NCBI RefSeq assembly: GCF_002409645.1
Contig: NZ_DHNR01000005.1
Span: 269,901 to 287,804 of the forward strand
Origin: Acetobacter sp. UBA5411
Lineage (GTDB): Bacteria; Pseudomonadota; Alphaproteobacteria; Acetobacterales; Acetobacteraceae
Direction of reading: 5' to 3'
Length of the DNA: 17,904 nucleotides
Below the pieces are notes generated by a model, which was given only the letters and a program-made list of their open reading frames with translations, had not been told where the DNA came from and ran no database searches. Positions 1-7,723 of this stretch are shown here, in pieces. The first letter of the stretch is position 1, and each line of letters opens with the position of its first letter. The position numbers and the translations under genes were made by a program.

Positions 1-1655
1 ATGAACTCCCCGCCGAGATGCAGCCCGACCCAGATGGAAAATGCAAAAATGACCGTCGTTGTGCCGAAGAGGATACGGGGGCGATGCTCACACCAGTTCA
101 GGAGGGGACCATATCCACGCCGCAGAACCGCCACCAAACGTGTATCGTTGTGACGGCCGACGGATTTCATCACCAGAGCCGCCAGCACCGGCACCCCGAC
201 GATGCAGTAGAACAGTGAAGCCAGCAGGGCCATGATCACTGTCTGCGCCATGGGCCGGAACATTTTGCCCTCGATGGCCTGAAGGGTCAGGATCGGCAGA
301 TAAACCATGACAATGACAAGAATGCCGAAGCTCACGGGCCGGAGGACTTCCGACGCCGATGCAATCGCAAGAGTAGCCAGCGGCGTCTTTTGCCCGCTGG
401 CCTGATCCCGCGCGCGGTGGGTCATGAGGCTTTCCACCACGACAAGGGAGCTATCGACGATCATCCCGAAGTCGATGGCACCGAGACTGAGCAGATTGGC
501 CGAAATTCCGAACCAGCGCATGCCGGTCATGGCGCAGACCAGCGCAAACGGAATGACGGACGCGATGACCAGAGACGCCCGCCAGTCACCGATGACCACG
601 ATCAGAACGCTGATCACCAGAAGCGCACCGACGACAAGGTTTTCCTTGACCGTTCTGATGGTGCTGTCCGTCAGTGTCGACCGGACATAATAGGGTTCAA
701 GCGTCACGCCTTTGGGAAGGGAGCGGCAAATATCGGGAAGCGCAGTATTGATGGCGGCCAGCGTGGCGTCGGAACTCGCTCCCATGCGCATCATGACGAC
801 GCCGATAACGATCTCGCCCTGACCATCCCGCGTGACCGCCCCAAGCCGTGTTCTCGGTCCCATGGAAATACGCCCGACATCCCGCAGGAAGATGGCGGAG
901 CCGTTGGCGTTGGTCCGGACCGGGACGGCCCCGAAATCCTTGAGCGAACCAATCAGCCCGCGCCCGACGACGATCTGCTGTTCCTCGCCATGTTCGATCC
1001 AGCCGCCGCCGGATGCGGAGTTGTTGCTGTCCACGGCCCGGAAAACGTCATCGACCGACACACCGAGCGCCAGAAGGCGGGCCTGATCGAGCGCCACCTG
1101 AAAGGTCTGTTCTGCGCCACCGTTGACATTGACGTCCACGACACCCGAAACCAGCTTCAGCTGAGGCGCGACCGTCCATGTCATCAGACGGTTCAGATCC
1201 ATCAGGGAATAACCATCGCCCTTGATCTGTAACTGCATAATCTCGCCGAGACCGGTCGCCAGCGGTCCGATATTTACGCTGATCCCGGGCACGGATATCG
1301 CGTCTCTGGCCTGCTGAAGCCGTTCCTGCACACGGGCGCGGTCGAGATTGATGTCCGTATCGTCAGCAAACTGGAGATAAACCACGGAGACGCCGGATCG
1401 GGAGACCGACCGGAGATCCGTCATCTCCGGGATGCCCGCCATGCTGGCCTCGATCGGAAAGGTGATGAGTCGTTCGACCTCTTCCGTGGCAAGACCCGGC
1501 GCAACGACGGACACAAGAACCTGCCGGGGGGAGATGTCAGGCACGGCTTCCACAGGGAGGCCGCGCACGGCGACGCATCCGGCGATGAAAATCAGACCGA
1601 GCACCCCGAGCACCAGCCAGCGCCGGGCCTGAAGAGCGGAGAGAAATCTACGCAT
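1..1655 (-). CDS. czcA: CzcA/CusA-family heavy-metal RND efflux pump, N-terminal 551 codons (runs off the window)
   Basis: Inner-membrane proton-driven pump of a tripartite metal efflux complex. My reverse-strand translation begins MRRFLSALQARRWLVLGVLG, with a first membrane helix at about residues 10-30. A long periplasmic porter region follows, then clustered hydrophobic helices from about residue 340. The proton-relay signature of the heavy-metal (HME) branch is present: D395, D401 and E408 in AIDFGMIVDSSLVVVES. The spacing matches the known D402/D408/E415 triad of CzcA, which separates it from drug-exporting RND pumps. The ATG at 1655 lies 7 nt after the adaptor gene's stop, and GGAG inside the end of that gene serves as ribosome site, so the two are co-transcribed. 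Family pumps have about 1,000-1,050 residues, so roughly half is outside the window. The metal (Co/Zn/Cd or Cu/Ag) cannot be told from this half. Confidence 0.93.
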   Translation of the reverse strand, partial: MRRFLSALQARRWLVLGVLGLIFIAGCVAVRGLPVEAVPDISPRQVLVSVVAPGLATEEVERLITFPIEASMAGIPEMTDLRSVSRSGVSVVYLQFADDTDINLDRARVQERLQQARDAISVPGISVNIGPLATGLGEIMQLQIKGDGYSLMDLNRLMTWTVAPQLKLVSGVVDVNVNGGAEQTFQVALDQARLLALGVSVDDVFRAVDSNNSASGGGWIEHGEEQQIVVGRGLIGSLKDFGAVPVRTNANGSAIFLRDVGRISMGPRTRLGAVTRDGQGEIVIGVVMMRMGASSDATLAAINTALPDICRSLPKGVTLEPYYVRSTLTDSTIRTVKENLVVGALLVISVLIVVIGDWRASLVIASVIPFALVCAMTGMRWFGISANLLSLGAIDFGMIVDSSLVVVESLMTHRARDQASGQKTPLATLAIASASEVLRPVSFGILVIVMVYLPILTLQAIEGKMFRPMAQTVIMALLASLFYCIVGVPVLAALVMKSVGRHNDTRLVAVLRRGYGPLLNWCEHRPRILFGTTTVIFAFSIWVGLHLGGEF

Positions 1656-1662
1656 GACGCTC

Positions 1663-2859
1663 TCAGTCTCCGTCATCCATATCCGACACCAGCATCACCG
1701 CCTTCAGGGCGAATGCACCGTGCGTCACGATCCGCTCCCCGACTGAGAGGCCGGAGGTGATGACTTTCTGCCCATTGCCCGAAGCCCCAACATGCACCTC
1801 CTGTGGCCGGAAACGGTTCGGACCCGCTGGCACAAAGACGAAACTCTCGCCGTTGATTTCCGTGACAGCGCTTTCTGGCACAATGATGCCTGCTGTCTTT
1901 TCGCGGGTCGGCAGATGGGTATTGAGGAACATGCCGGGATGAAGACGGCCTTCCGGATTGGGAGCAACGCTTATGACACGAACGAGGCCCGTAGCCGGGT
2001 CCGCCATGTCCCCGACCGAGGTTATCTTCGATGTCAGCAGGGTCGTCCCTGCGTCCGACACGAGTTCCGTGGTCTGCTCCCCGCCTTCCACCACCTGAGC
2101 GGCGTCCTGCGGGAGGATGTCCGAGACAATCCACACGGAAGAGATATCGAACAGGGTCATCAGTTCCGTGGAGGGAGAGACATCGTCCGCAACACCGACG
2201 AATACATTCTGCACTTCCGCAGCTGCGGGTGCGATGATCGCCGATGTTTCATCGGAGGTGCTGGTCTGGACCCTGTCGGATTCCGTAACGGAATTATATT
2301 CCTCCTTGAGCTGATGGTTCAGCGTGTCGATATCGGCTTGTCGGGCGGCAATATCGTTTTTCGCTGTCTGCAAAACTGCCAGACGACGTTTGGTCTCACC
2401 AGCAGCGACCGTTGCGCCTTCGAGCAAACGTCCCCGACTGTAGGAAGCGGCGGCGTTCTGGTAGGCCGCCTGCGCCGTCGCCAGCGCAGACTGAGCTCTG
2501 GCCATCTCAAGACGGACCAGATGCAGGGAGTGATCCTGATAGGTGAGAAGCACCTCGCCTTTATGGACATGCTGTCCGGGAACAACGGCTATGGTCAGAA
2601 CTTTTCCTGAGCCCGCCGGGTGAATGCGAACGTTGCGGTTCGCTTCGGACATGACGGTTCCCATCGCATCGAGAGTCTTGCCGAGCACGCCGGACTGGAC
2701 CACTGAAACCGTCAGGGCGGCATTGGTCTGCGCCGCCGCTCCCATCGTGATGATCGGTTCGTTTTCCGCCGCCGCTGCGGGGTGCCTTAACATGCCAGAG
2801 AGACAGAAGAGCGCCAGAAGTCCCCTTCCGCACCTGACAGCAACAAGTCTGAAACTCAC
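1663..2859 (-). CDS. czcB: CzcB-like periplasmic adaptor (membrane fusion) protein of the metal efflux pump
   Basis: Links the inner-membrane pump to an outer-membrane channel. The GTG at 2859 is the best start: AGGAG lies 8 nt upstream, and the GTG overlaps the preceding gene's TGA as GTGA. A TTG at 2907 would extend the frame but would sit well inside the upstream gene. The 398-residue product starts with a basic, hydrophobic signal region ending near PAAAAENEP (about residue 32). The first lipoyl/barrel half follows (PAGSGKVLTI, VPGQHVHKGEVL), then an Ala/Gln-rich coiled-coil hairpin around residues 110-180. The second half includes APAAAEVQNVFV, a beta-barrel with SVWIVSDILPQDA, and the membrane-proximal GLSVGERIVTHGAF segment. 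Order and size fit the CzcB/CusB family. Metal identity is not evident. It is translationally coupled to the truncated channel gene upstream and to czcA downstream. Confidence 0.9.
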   Translation of the reverse strand: MSFRLVAVRCGRGLLALFCLSGMLRHPAAAAENEPIITMGAAAQTNAALTVSVVQSGVLGKTLDAMGTVMSEANRNVRIHPAGSGKVLTIAVVPGQHVHKGEVLLTYQDHSLHLVRLEMARAQSALATAQAAYQNAAASYSRGRLLEGATVAAGETKRRLAVLQTAKNDIAARQADIDTLNHQLKEEYNSVTESDRVQTSTSDETSAIIAPAAAEVQNVFVGVADDVSPSTELMTLFDISSVWIVSDILPQDAAQVVEGGEQTTELVSDAGTTLLTSKITSVGDMADPATGLVRVISVAPNPEGRLHPGMFLNTHLPTREKTAGIIVPESAVTEINGESFVFVPAGPNRFRPQEVHVGASGNGQKVITSGLSVGERIVTHGAFALKAVMLVSDMDDGD

Positions 2860-3362
2860 TGAAACTCTCCTGCTGCGATTAAGGTGCGGATAATGGCGAC
2901 ATGCCAAGCGATCTCCGCCTGATTACGTATCTGCTGTGCACTGTATGCGGCGGTTCTGGCAGTTTTGATGGTGGCGCTTCCCTGCCCGGGCAACCAGAGT
3001 GGAACGGAGACGCTGCCTTCGTAGGTCGTGTAACCTTCGTTACTGCCTATGGCATGATCGTCAAAATACTGACCCGATACTGCTGGGCCACCTGCAAACC
3101 AGAAGCCAGCAGCTTCGGCCCGAGCCGAAGCTGATCGAAAGTTCGCATTCATTTCAGTTCGACCCGGATCGATAGTCCAGGCCGCCTCCGCACCCTGAGA
3201 GAATGTGAGGTTCTGGCATTTGGCTTTTGAGATAGTTTCCGAAAAAAGGAAAATGGTGATCAGGATAAAAGAAATAAAAAATGCACTGATTTTTGGAAAA
3301 TGGATACCTACCCATTCTGCATTGCGATTTATGGCCAGATAATTGACATGACGAACACGCAT
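2856..3362 (-). pseudogene. czcC: Truncated CzcC-like outer-membrane channel (TolC/OEP family), first gene of the efflux operon
   Basis: The 168-codon frame starts with an unusual 20-residue lead, then a hydrophobic signal-like stretch (ISAFFISFILITIFLF). It continues with mature sequence typical of the N-terminal half of an OEP-family channel: LTFSQGAEAAWTIDP, AEAAGFWFAGGP and VSVPLWLPGQGSATIKTA. Channels of this family have roughly 400-450 residues, so about two thirds is missing. The last segment (AEIAWHVAIIRTLIAAGEFQ) resembles the terminal helix of the family, and the stop still overlaps the czcB start as GTGA. An internal in-frame deletion joining both ends therefore seems more likely than a simple stop mutation; that is inference. 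The signal region is much more AT-rich than the mature part, and no alternative ATG, GTG or TTG lies close to the signal. It could be a non-functional leader that keeps czcB translation coupled. Confidence 0.7.
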
Positions 3363-3600
3363 GAAACTAGGTCGGCTTTCTGTATCGTCGCATTAAAGAA
3401 CTGCGACACGATTTTCAGCATATCAGCCGAACCTGACAGCTTCCTGAACGTCATCGCGAACAGGTGTCAGAAAGTTTTTCTTTTACAGGCAGAAAGGAAA
3501 ACGTTTGTGTTACCCATGAATTGTTCGGATGCCATGATCACTCGATCGCCCAGAATGAATATTGTTTTCTGTTGTGATCAGACTGAAATATCTGAAGGAG
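3363..3600. other. Gene-free stretch upstream of the efflux operon
   Basis: No convincing gene on either strand; the open frames crossing it show no recognisable protein pattern. The promoter of the efflux operon should lie here, or may have been lost, since no clear -35/-10 pair or metal-regulator dyad stands out. Confidence 0.4.
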
Positions 3601-4005
3601 TGACCAACTGTTTAGGCTGGAAGTATGATGGTGTGATATTTTCACGCGAGTGGAAGGAAGCATTAAGGGACAGATACTTCTTTGGTGGTGCCACGACCAG
3701 GAACGCGATGCGAGCAGCAATACAGTGATCGCAGGCTTCGCTCTTGGTGCCGAGCCAGGAATTCGGGATCAATCCGAAAACGGTGGGGATATGGCGGAAG
3801 CGTCAGGCTGTCGAGGATCAGAAGACCGGTCCCCAGGAAACGGGTTCAACGGCCCTGTCCGGAATAGACGAAGCGATGGTTGTGACTTTCCGGCGACACA
3901 CTTTCCTGCCGCTGGACGAATGCACTTATGTGTTGCAGCCCACTATCTCACATCTGACACACTTAGTGCTGTATCGCTGTCTTCAGCGTCATGGGATTTC
4001 ACGCG
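3601..4005 (+). pseudogene. IS481-family transposase remnant (N-terminal third, decayed)
   Basis: Frame +3 from 3744 reads EFGINPKTVGIWRKRQAVED, then KTGPQETGSTALS, FRRHTFLPLDECTYVLQPT and LHRCLQRHGISR-like sequence. This is the helix-turn-helix and linker part of IS481-family transposases (typical: RYGINPKTVAKWRKR, FRRHTLLPLDDCLYALQPT). Upstream in the same frame, ATTRNAMRAAIQ is cut from SQAS by an in-frame TGA at 3726-3728, where the family has a sense codon. Further upstream GQIL lies in another frame, so there is also a one-base shift near 3680, and the expected ATG is replaced. Similarity stops after HGISR at about 4005, before the DDE catalytic domain. The left end near 3601 is judged from memory of related elements and is uncertain. 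The element cannot make an active transposase. Confidence 0.75.
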
Positions 4006-4177
4006 GCCTTTCACGACGTCTGGGAGGCATCAAAGGCGCGATCCACTCCCATTCCTCGTCCGTCATGTCAGACGGATAGCGTTGCGTCTTGCGAGTGATC
4101 CTGGCCATCAGACCCCTCTGCTCCGGCATCCACATCCAGAGCTTGAATCATATCTCGACGATTTTCCAAACAGGCTC
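3989..4177 (-). pseudogene. IS5-family transposase remnant (N-terminal 39 codons)
   Basis: On the minus strand an ATG at 4108 opens MARITRKTQRYPSDMTDEEW, followed by EWIAPLMPP and RRRERPRE, and stops at 3989-3991. This is the start of the helix-turn-helix domain of IS5-family (IS1031-like) transposases, whose usual form is YPSDLTDEEWERIAPLMP...GRPRE. The sequence switches to the IS481 remnant at about 4004-4008, so everything after the first ~36 codons is gone. Upstream of the ATG, GAGCCTG starting at 4177 could be the outer inverted repeat of the element, but with no second end to compare this is a guess. The abutting remnants show that one element inserted into the other or that a deletion fused them. 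Confidence 0.7.
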
Positions 4178-4566
4178 ACACAACTACGCCTGTATAAAAA
4201 GCATCACAGCAAACCCTTTTTTGGGCGAATGAATGCGTTCTGAGCACATGACGATGGAATATCGAAGCTGGTAAATAAGTAAGAATAGACTCATAAAATT
4301 AATAAAAAATCACTTTCAAAGCCATAGACTTCATACGATTGCCATCAAATAAATACCAAATAATTAAAATTATATTATTTAATAAAGAATAGTTTTTATT
4401 TAATATTATGTTATTTTTCACTATTTATTCCATAAAAAAATTATACTTTTCCATGTTGATCTATACCAATTACAATATAGAGAAACGAAAACGGAACATC
4501 CCCTCACACCCATCACTTGCACACAATTATGGAGACACATAAAAAAACCAACATAATCGCTAGTGA
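4178..4566. other. Very AT-rich gene-free leader of the baseplate cassette
   Basis: About 390 bases with no coding frame. From about 4280 to 4450 it is almost entirely A and T. It contains an imperfect dyad around 4372-4406 (ATATTA...AATAAA paired with TTTATT...TAATAT). Many TATAAT-like words occur, as expected by chance at this composition, so I do not call a specific promoter. The cassette's promoter probably lies here, because genes to the left are unrelated. No terminator, tRNA or attachment repeat was recognised. Confidence 0.5.
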
Positions 4567-5649
4567 ATGAAAATGTCTATTTTATCATTGAATTCAGAAA
4601 ATACACCCCAATCCATTAGTTCTAACATCAACATACAAGACGCTAACGGAAATACACTGACGCCTATTCATGTCAAAATAATAAACTCGAGACTTTCAGA
4701 GTCGTGCACTTTTAATGCAACCATCCCCATAGATGCAACATATAATAGCATTCCATTTTTTGACGGTGGCAACTCTATTGATATTTACGCGAACACCACC
4801 TCGTCTGGCTCAGGCAATACAACCAGTGAGGATAAAATATTTTCGGGGAAAATTGACAGATCTACTTTCAATCCACCCAAAAGAATATTGAATTTATCCG
4901 GACGAGACTGGTCAGCCAGTCTCATAAATTATGAAATATCGGGTGAGTCATTTTTAAATATGACAGCATCCGACGCTATAAGCTATCTTGCAAATCAAGT
5001 TGGTTTATCAACTGATATTGATAATACATCTGGTTTTATTGGTCAGTTTTATCAATATGAGCATAAGGCGCATGGTCTCTCCGGTATGCATAGATATCAG
5101 ACTGCATGGGATTTATGTGTTGGTATGCAACATGAATATGGGTATGATTTATGGGTCGAAAACAAGACCCTGCACTTCAAAAAGAAGTCTGAAAGCGATA
5201 ATATAATCACTCTGGAATGGCAGAATCAGACAGATAATTCCAGTAGTTACCAAAGAGCTATTCTCGATATAAATTTATTAAATAATCATATTTATTCAGA
5301 AGAGATATATGTAAAAGTATCTTCATGGGATGCTCGTCAAAAAATAATACATTCAGCACAATACCCAGAAGGCAGCACTTCCGGGCATGCTTTCAATTTC
5401 ACGGCTCCCATTGGAACAACAACAGATCAATGTAAAAATATAGCGCAAAGACGCTATACAGAGATTATGGCGCACGGAAGGAATATAGAATTATACCTAC
5501 ACCCCTACCTAAATATATCAACAAGACAACTAATAAAGATAAATGGAACAGGAACTTATTTTGACTCTACAGTTTATACTGTTGATCAGGTTGTTATTGA
5601 GTACAGTGGAAAATCCACAACAAAAAAGGCGATTCTAAGACCTCGATAG
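4567..5649 (+). CDS. Phage baseplate hub protein (Mu gp44 / P2 gpD type)
   Basis: Predicted hub at the centre of a contractile-tail baseplate, sitting between tail tube and spike. The 360-residue length is close to that of Mu gp44 and P2 gpD. The N-terminal barrel has DKIFSGKIDRSTF (about residues 87-99) followed by RILNLSGRDWSASLINYEI, the usual 'xSGRDxSAxLID' strand of the late-control D family. Next is a small helical segment (NMTASDAISYLANQVGLSTDI) and a second barrel containing GYDLWVENKTLHFKKK. The C-terminal domain carries CKNIAQRRYTEIMAHGRNIEL and ends on VYTVDQVVIEYSG. Stops precede the ATG in frame (TAG TGA), so the start is 4567, or 4573 at the second Met. No good ribosome site is visible. 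The gene is strongly AT-rich. The assignment rests on fold-like patterns plus its position before a clear spike gene. Confidence 0.82.
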   Translation: MKMSILSLNSENTPQSISSNINIQDANGNTLTPIHVKIINSRLSESCTFNATIPIDATYNSIPFFDGGNSIDIYANTTSSGSGNTTSEDKIFSGKIDRSTFNPPKRILNLSGRDWSASLINYEISGESFLNMTASDAISYLANQVGLSTDIDNTSGFIGQFYQYEHKAHGLSGMHRYQTAWDLCVGMQHEYGYDLWVENKTLHFKKKSESDNIITLEWQNQTDNSSSYQRAILDINLLNNHIYSEEIYVKVSSWDARQKIIHSAQYPEGSTSGHAFNFTAPIGTTTDQCKNIAQRRYTEIMAHGRNIELYLHPYLNISTRQLIKINGTGTYFDSTVYTVDQVVIEYSGKSTTKKAILRPR

Positions 5650-5667
5650 ACAGAGAAGACCAACAAA

Positions 5668-6192
5668 ATGACACAGCTGCATAATTCCATAAACATGCTT
5701 ATGCATTCGCATACAAACAGAATTGGACGTGCGAAATTCGGCATTGTAAGTGCGCTCGATTACAAAAATGGATTAGTAAAAGTACGATTACAACCCGATA
5801 ACTGCGAGACAGGTTGGATATGTGACGCAGCAATCTCCGTCGGAGAGGCTACCATTTACTCTCCATCACCAGTAGGAACTCATGTTTTTGTTGATACAGC
5901 GCATGGAGATGGAGACAACTATGTCGTTGTAAGCCGTGTTTTTGATTCAACGACACCACCACCAACATTTACCAGCCTGAACAACCAACCTGTCTCAGTC
6001 GGACAATTCGGTATAAAAATAGGAAATATAGAGTTCTGCATTGAAAAAACAGGTATAAAAATAATTTCTGATGTTGAAATTACCGGCAATGTGACTGTTT
6101 CCGGTGACGTAAAAGCATCGGATATTTCTCTATCAAGTCATACACATTCAGGTGTAAAGGCAGGAACAGACTCCACAAGCCCACCTCAATAA
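5668..6192 (+). CDS. Phage baseplate spike protein (Mu gp45 / P2 gpV type)
   Basis: Predicted membrane-piercing spike at the tip of the tail. The 174-residue chain has an N-terminal OB-fold domain (about residues 22-92: FGIVSALDYKNGLVKVRLQP through VVVSRVFD). A short beta-helix follows (about 115-155), with alternating pattern IEFCIEKTGIKII, VEITGNVTVSGDV. The tail is SLSSHTHSGVKAGTDSTSPPQ-like. The HTH triad at H158 and H160 is the HxH motif that binds iron at the spike apex in gpV/gp45 proteins, and the Gly/Pro-rich ending is typical. The gene starts 18 nt after the hub gene with a weak GAGAAG ribosome site. It is separate from the hub, unlike fused type VI secretion VgrG proteins. Confidence 0.9.
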   Translation: MTQLHNSINMLMHSHTNRIGRAKFGIVSALDYKNGLVKVRLQPDNCETGWICDAAISVGEATIYSPSPVGTHVFVDTAHGDGDNYVVVSRVFDSTTPPPTFTSLNNQPVSVGQFGIKIGNIEFCIEKTGIKIISDVEITGNVTVSGDVKASDISLSSHTHSGVKAGTDSTSPPQ

Positions 6193-6213
6193 AATAAACT
6201 TCAGGATATAAAA

Positions 6214-6570
6214 ATGTCCGATATATCTCATACATTTGGATATGATTTAGATATTTCAGATACTGGTGATCTAGCTATCGTATCAGGTTCAAACATTGGA
6301 AAACAACGTATTACGCGACGTTTGTGCACCAATCCCGGTGATTATATTTTTTGGACTGATTACGGAGCAGGCCTTCCTCAAAGAATAGGAAATACTGACA
6401 CATTAAACGATCTCACATCAGTTATATTAGAACAAATGAAAATGGAAACATCGATTTCACAGTCTCCAACTCCTTCCGTCAAAATGTACGCATTAACAGA
6501 TGGAACAAAAAAAATCAGCATACAGTACTCAGATTCAACCACTGATGAAACAACATTGATGGAAATTTAG
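6214..6570 (+). CDS. GPW/gp25-family baseplate wedge protein (Mu gp46 / P2 gpW type)
   Basis: Small baseplate wedge component that helps start sheath assembly. The 118-residue protein carries the family core: DLDISDTGDLAIVSG at the N terminus, then KQRITRRLCTNPGDYIF and WTDYGAGLPQRIGN (about residues 30-58). This matches the usual pattern 'Q.i..RL.t.pGe....p.yG..l...ig'. A short amphipathic helix and an antiparallel strand pair complete it (SVILEQMKMET, KKISIQYSDST). AGGA lies 7 nt before the ATG. The next gene starts 1 nt after its stop, which suggests translational coupling. Confidence 0.9.
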   Translation: MSDISHTFGYDLDISDTGDLAIVSGSNIGKQRITRRLCTNPGDYIFWTDYGAGLPQRIGNTDTLNDLTSVILEQMKMETSISQSPTPSVKMYALTDGTKKISIQYSDSTTDETTLMEI

Positions 6571-6571
6571 C

Positions 6572-7714
6572 ATGAATCTATCTTTACAAAATTTTTCAAC
6601 ATTGGTTTCAAATTCATGTACAGCAGCTCAAAGTGCATGCTCATCATTGATGGATTTTACAACAGGCTCAGTTTCAAGATCAATTTTTGAAGCCAACGCC
6701 ACCGTCGCTCTCTGGATACAATATTTAATTCTTCAAACCTTATCTGTCACCAGGCTTGGGACATCGTTTGGTGATGACGTTGATTCCTGGATCGCTCAAT
6801 TTGGGATTACCCGTCTGCCAGCAGCTGCGGCGACCACAACTGAAACTTTTATTTGTTTAACTCCAGATGCCTCATCAGCAACAGTACCCGTCGGTGCTAT
6901 CGTCAAATCCTCTGATGGAAGCATATTATTTTCTGTCATAAAGGATCAGACAAATCCATCATGGTCAGAATCGTCAAATGGTTATATTCGCCAAAATGGT
7001 GTTGCATCCATTACATGCCCCGTAGAATGCACTGTCGCGGGCTCTGTTGGAAATGTTATGTCGGGTGCTCTCAATACCTTGGGCACTCAGATCTCCGGTA
7101 TCGACACTTGCACAAATCTGTCAAGTGTTAGCAATGGCTATGACGAAGAGACTGACGAATCAGTAAAATCACGTATAAATCTATGGTTTTCTTCATTATC
7201 TTCGGCAACGTTATCTTCCATAGAATATGCCATAGAGAGCACTTCACCAAATATTTTCTACCAGATTATCGAAAACAAGGATCCCTCCGGTTACTATAGA
7301 GCCGGTTTTTTTTATGTAGTCGTTGATGATGGATCGGGTAATATTTCGTCTGACAGCATTAATAAAATCACAACAGCCATAGAATCTGTTCGTGCTTGTG
7401 GTGTAGAATTCTCTGTGATTGCATCAACAATAATTCCAGTATCGGTTGTGGTGCCTATAACAGTAAAAACCGGAACAGATACGACAGGTATAGAAAGCAC
7501 GATTACAACAAGTATATCAGATTATATCAACAGCCTGACGGTTGGCGCAGTATGCAGCTACACAAAAATATCCAGTGTCGTTTTTTCTGCCTCTGAAAAC
7601 ATTGTAGAATCCATTGGAGTCATAACGGTCAATCAGCAGTCTATTGATGTCGGCGGTCAAACTGGCACTGCAGTACGATTGAAAGACGTGGAATTTTCTG
7701 TATCTTATACTTAG
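6572..7714 (+). CDS. Baseplate J-like wedge protein (Mu gp47 / P2 gpJ type)
   Basis: Large wedge protein of contractile-tail baseplates. The 380-residue product has a helical N-terminal arm with FTTGSVSRSIFEANATVALW (J proteins typically have 'pGS..r.l.ea.a'). A beta-rich middle follows with AAATTTETFICLTPDASSATVPVGAIV. The diagnostic segment is GYDEETDESVKSRI at about residue 189 (family form 'G.DeEtDe.lr.R'), followed by SSLSSATLSSIEYAIESTSPNIF. The C-terminal domain (VDDGSGNISSDSINKI, then VVPITVKTGTD) and final GTAVRLKDVEFSVSYT agree with the family. Length is close to Mu gp47. GGA lies 8 nt before the ATG, inside the end of the previous gene. Confidence 0.92.
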   Translation: MNLSLQNFSTLVSNSCTAAQSACSSLMDFTTGSVSRSIFEANATVALWIQYLILQTLSVTRLGTSFGDDVDSWIAQFGITRLPAAAATTTETFICLTPDASSATVPVGAIVKSSDGSILFSVIKDQTNPSWSESSNGYIRQNGVASITCPVECTVAGSVGNVMSGALNTLGTQISGIDTCTNLSSVSNGYDEETDESVKSRINLWFSSLSSATLSSIEYAIESTSPNIFYQIIENKDPSGYYRAGFFYVVVDDGSGNISSDSINKITTAIESVRACGVEFSVIASTIIPVSVVVPITVKTGTDTTGIESTITTSISDYINSLTVGAVCSYTKISSVVFSASENIVESIGVITVNQQSIDVGGQTGTAVRLKDVEFSVSYT

Positions 7715-7723
7715 GAAAAGATA

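Noticed and set aside
390..1232. 280-codon open frame on the plus strand
   Set aside because: It is antisense to the CzcA pump, which shows clear family sequence; the product is low-complexity charged sequence with no recognisable domain.
1663..2907. TTG at 2907 as the start of the adaptor protein
   Set aside because: It would place 16 extra residues before the signal peptide inside the upstream gene; the GTG at 2859 has AGGAG at good distance and overlaps the upstream stop.
3300..3728. 142-codon open frame on the plus strand
   Set aside because: Only its last ~13 codons (ATTRNAMRAAIQ) make sense, as part of the IS481 remnant; the rest crosses non-coding DNA and the start of the antisense channel gene.
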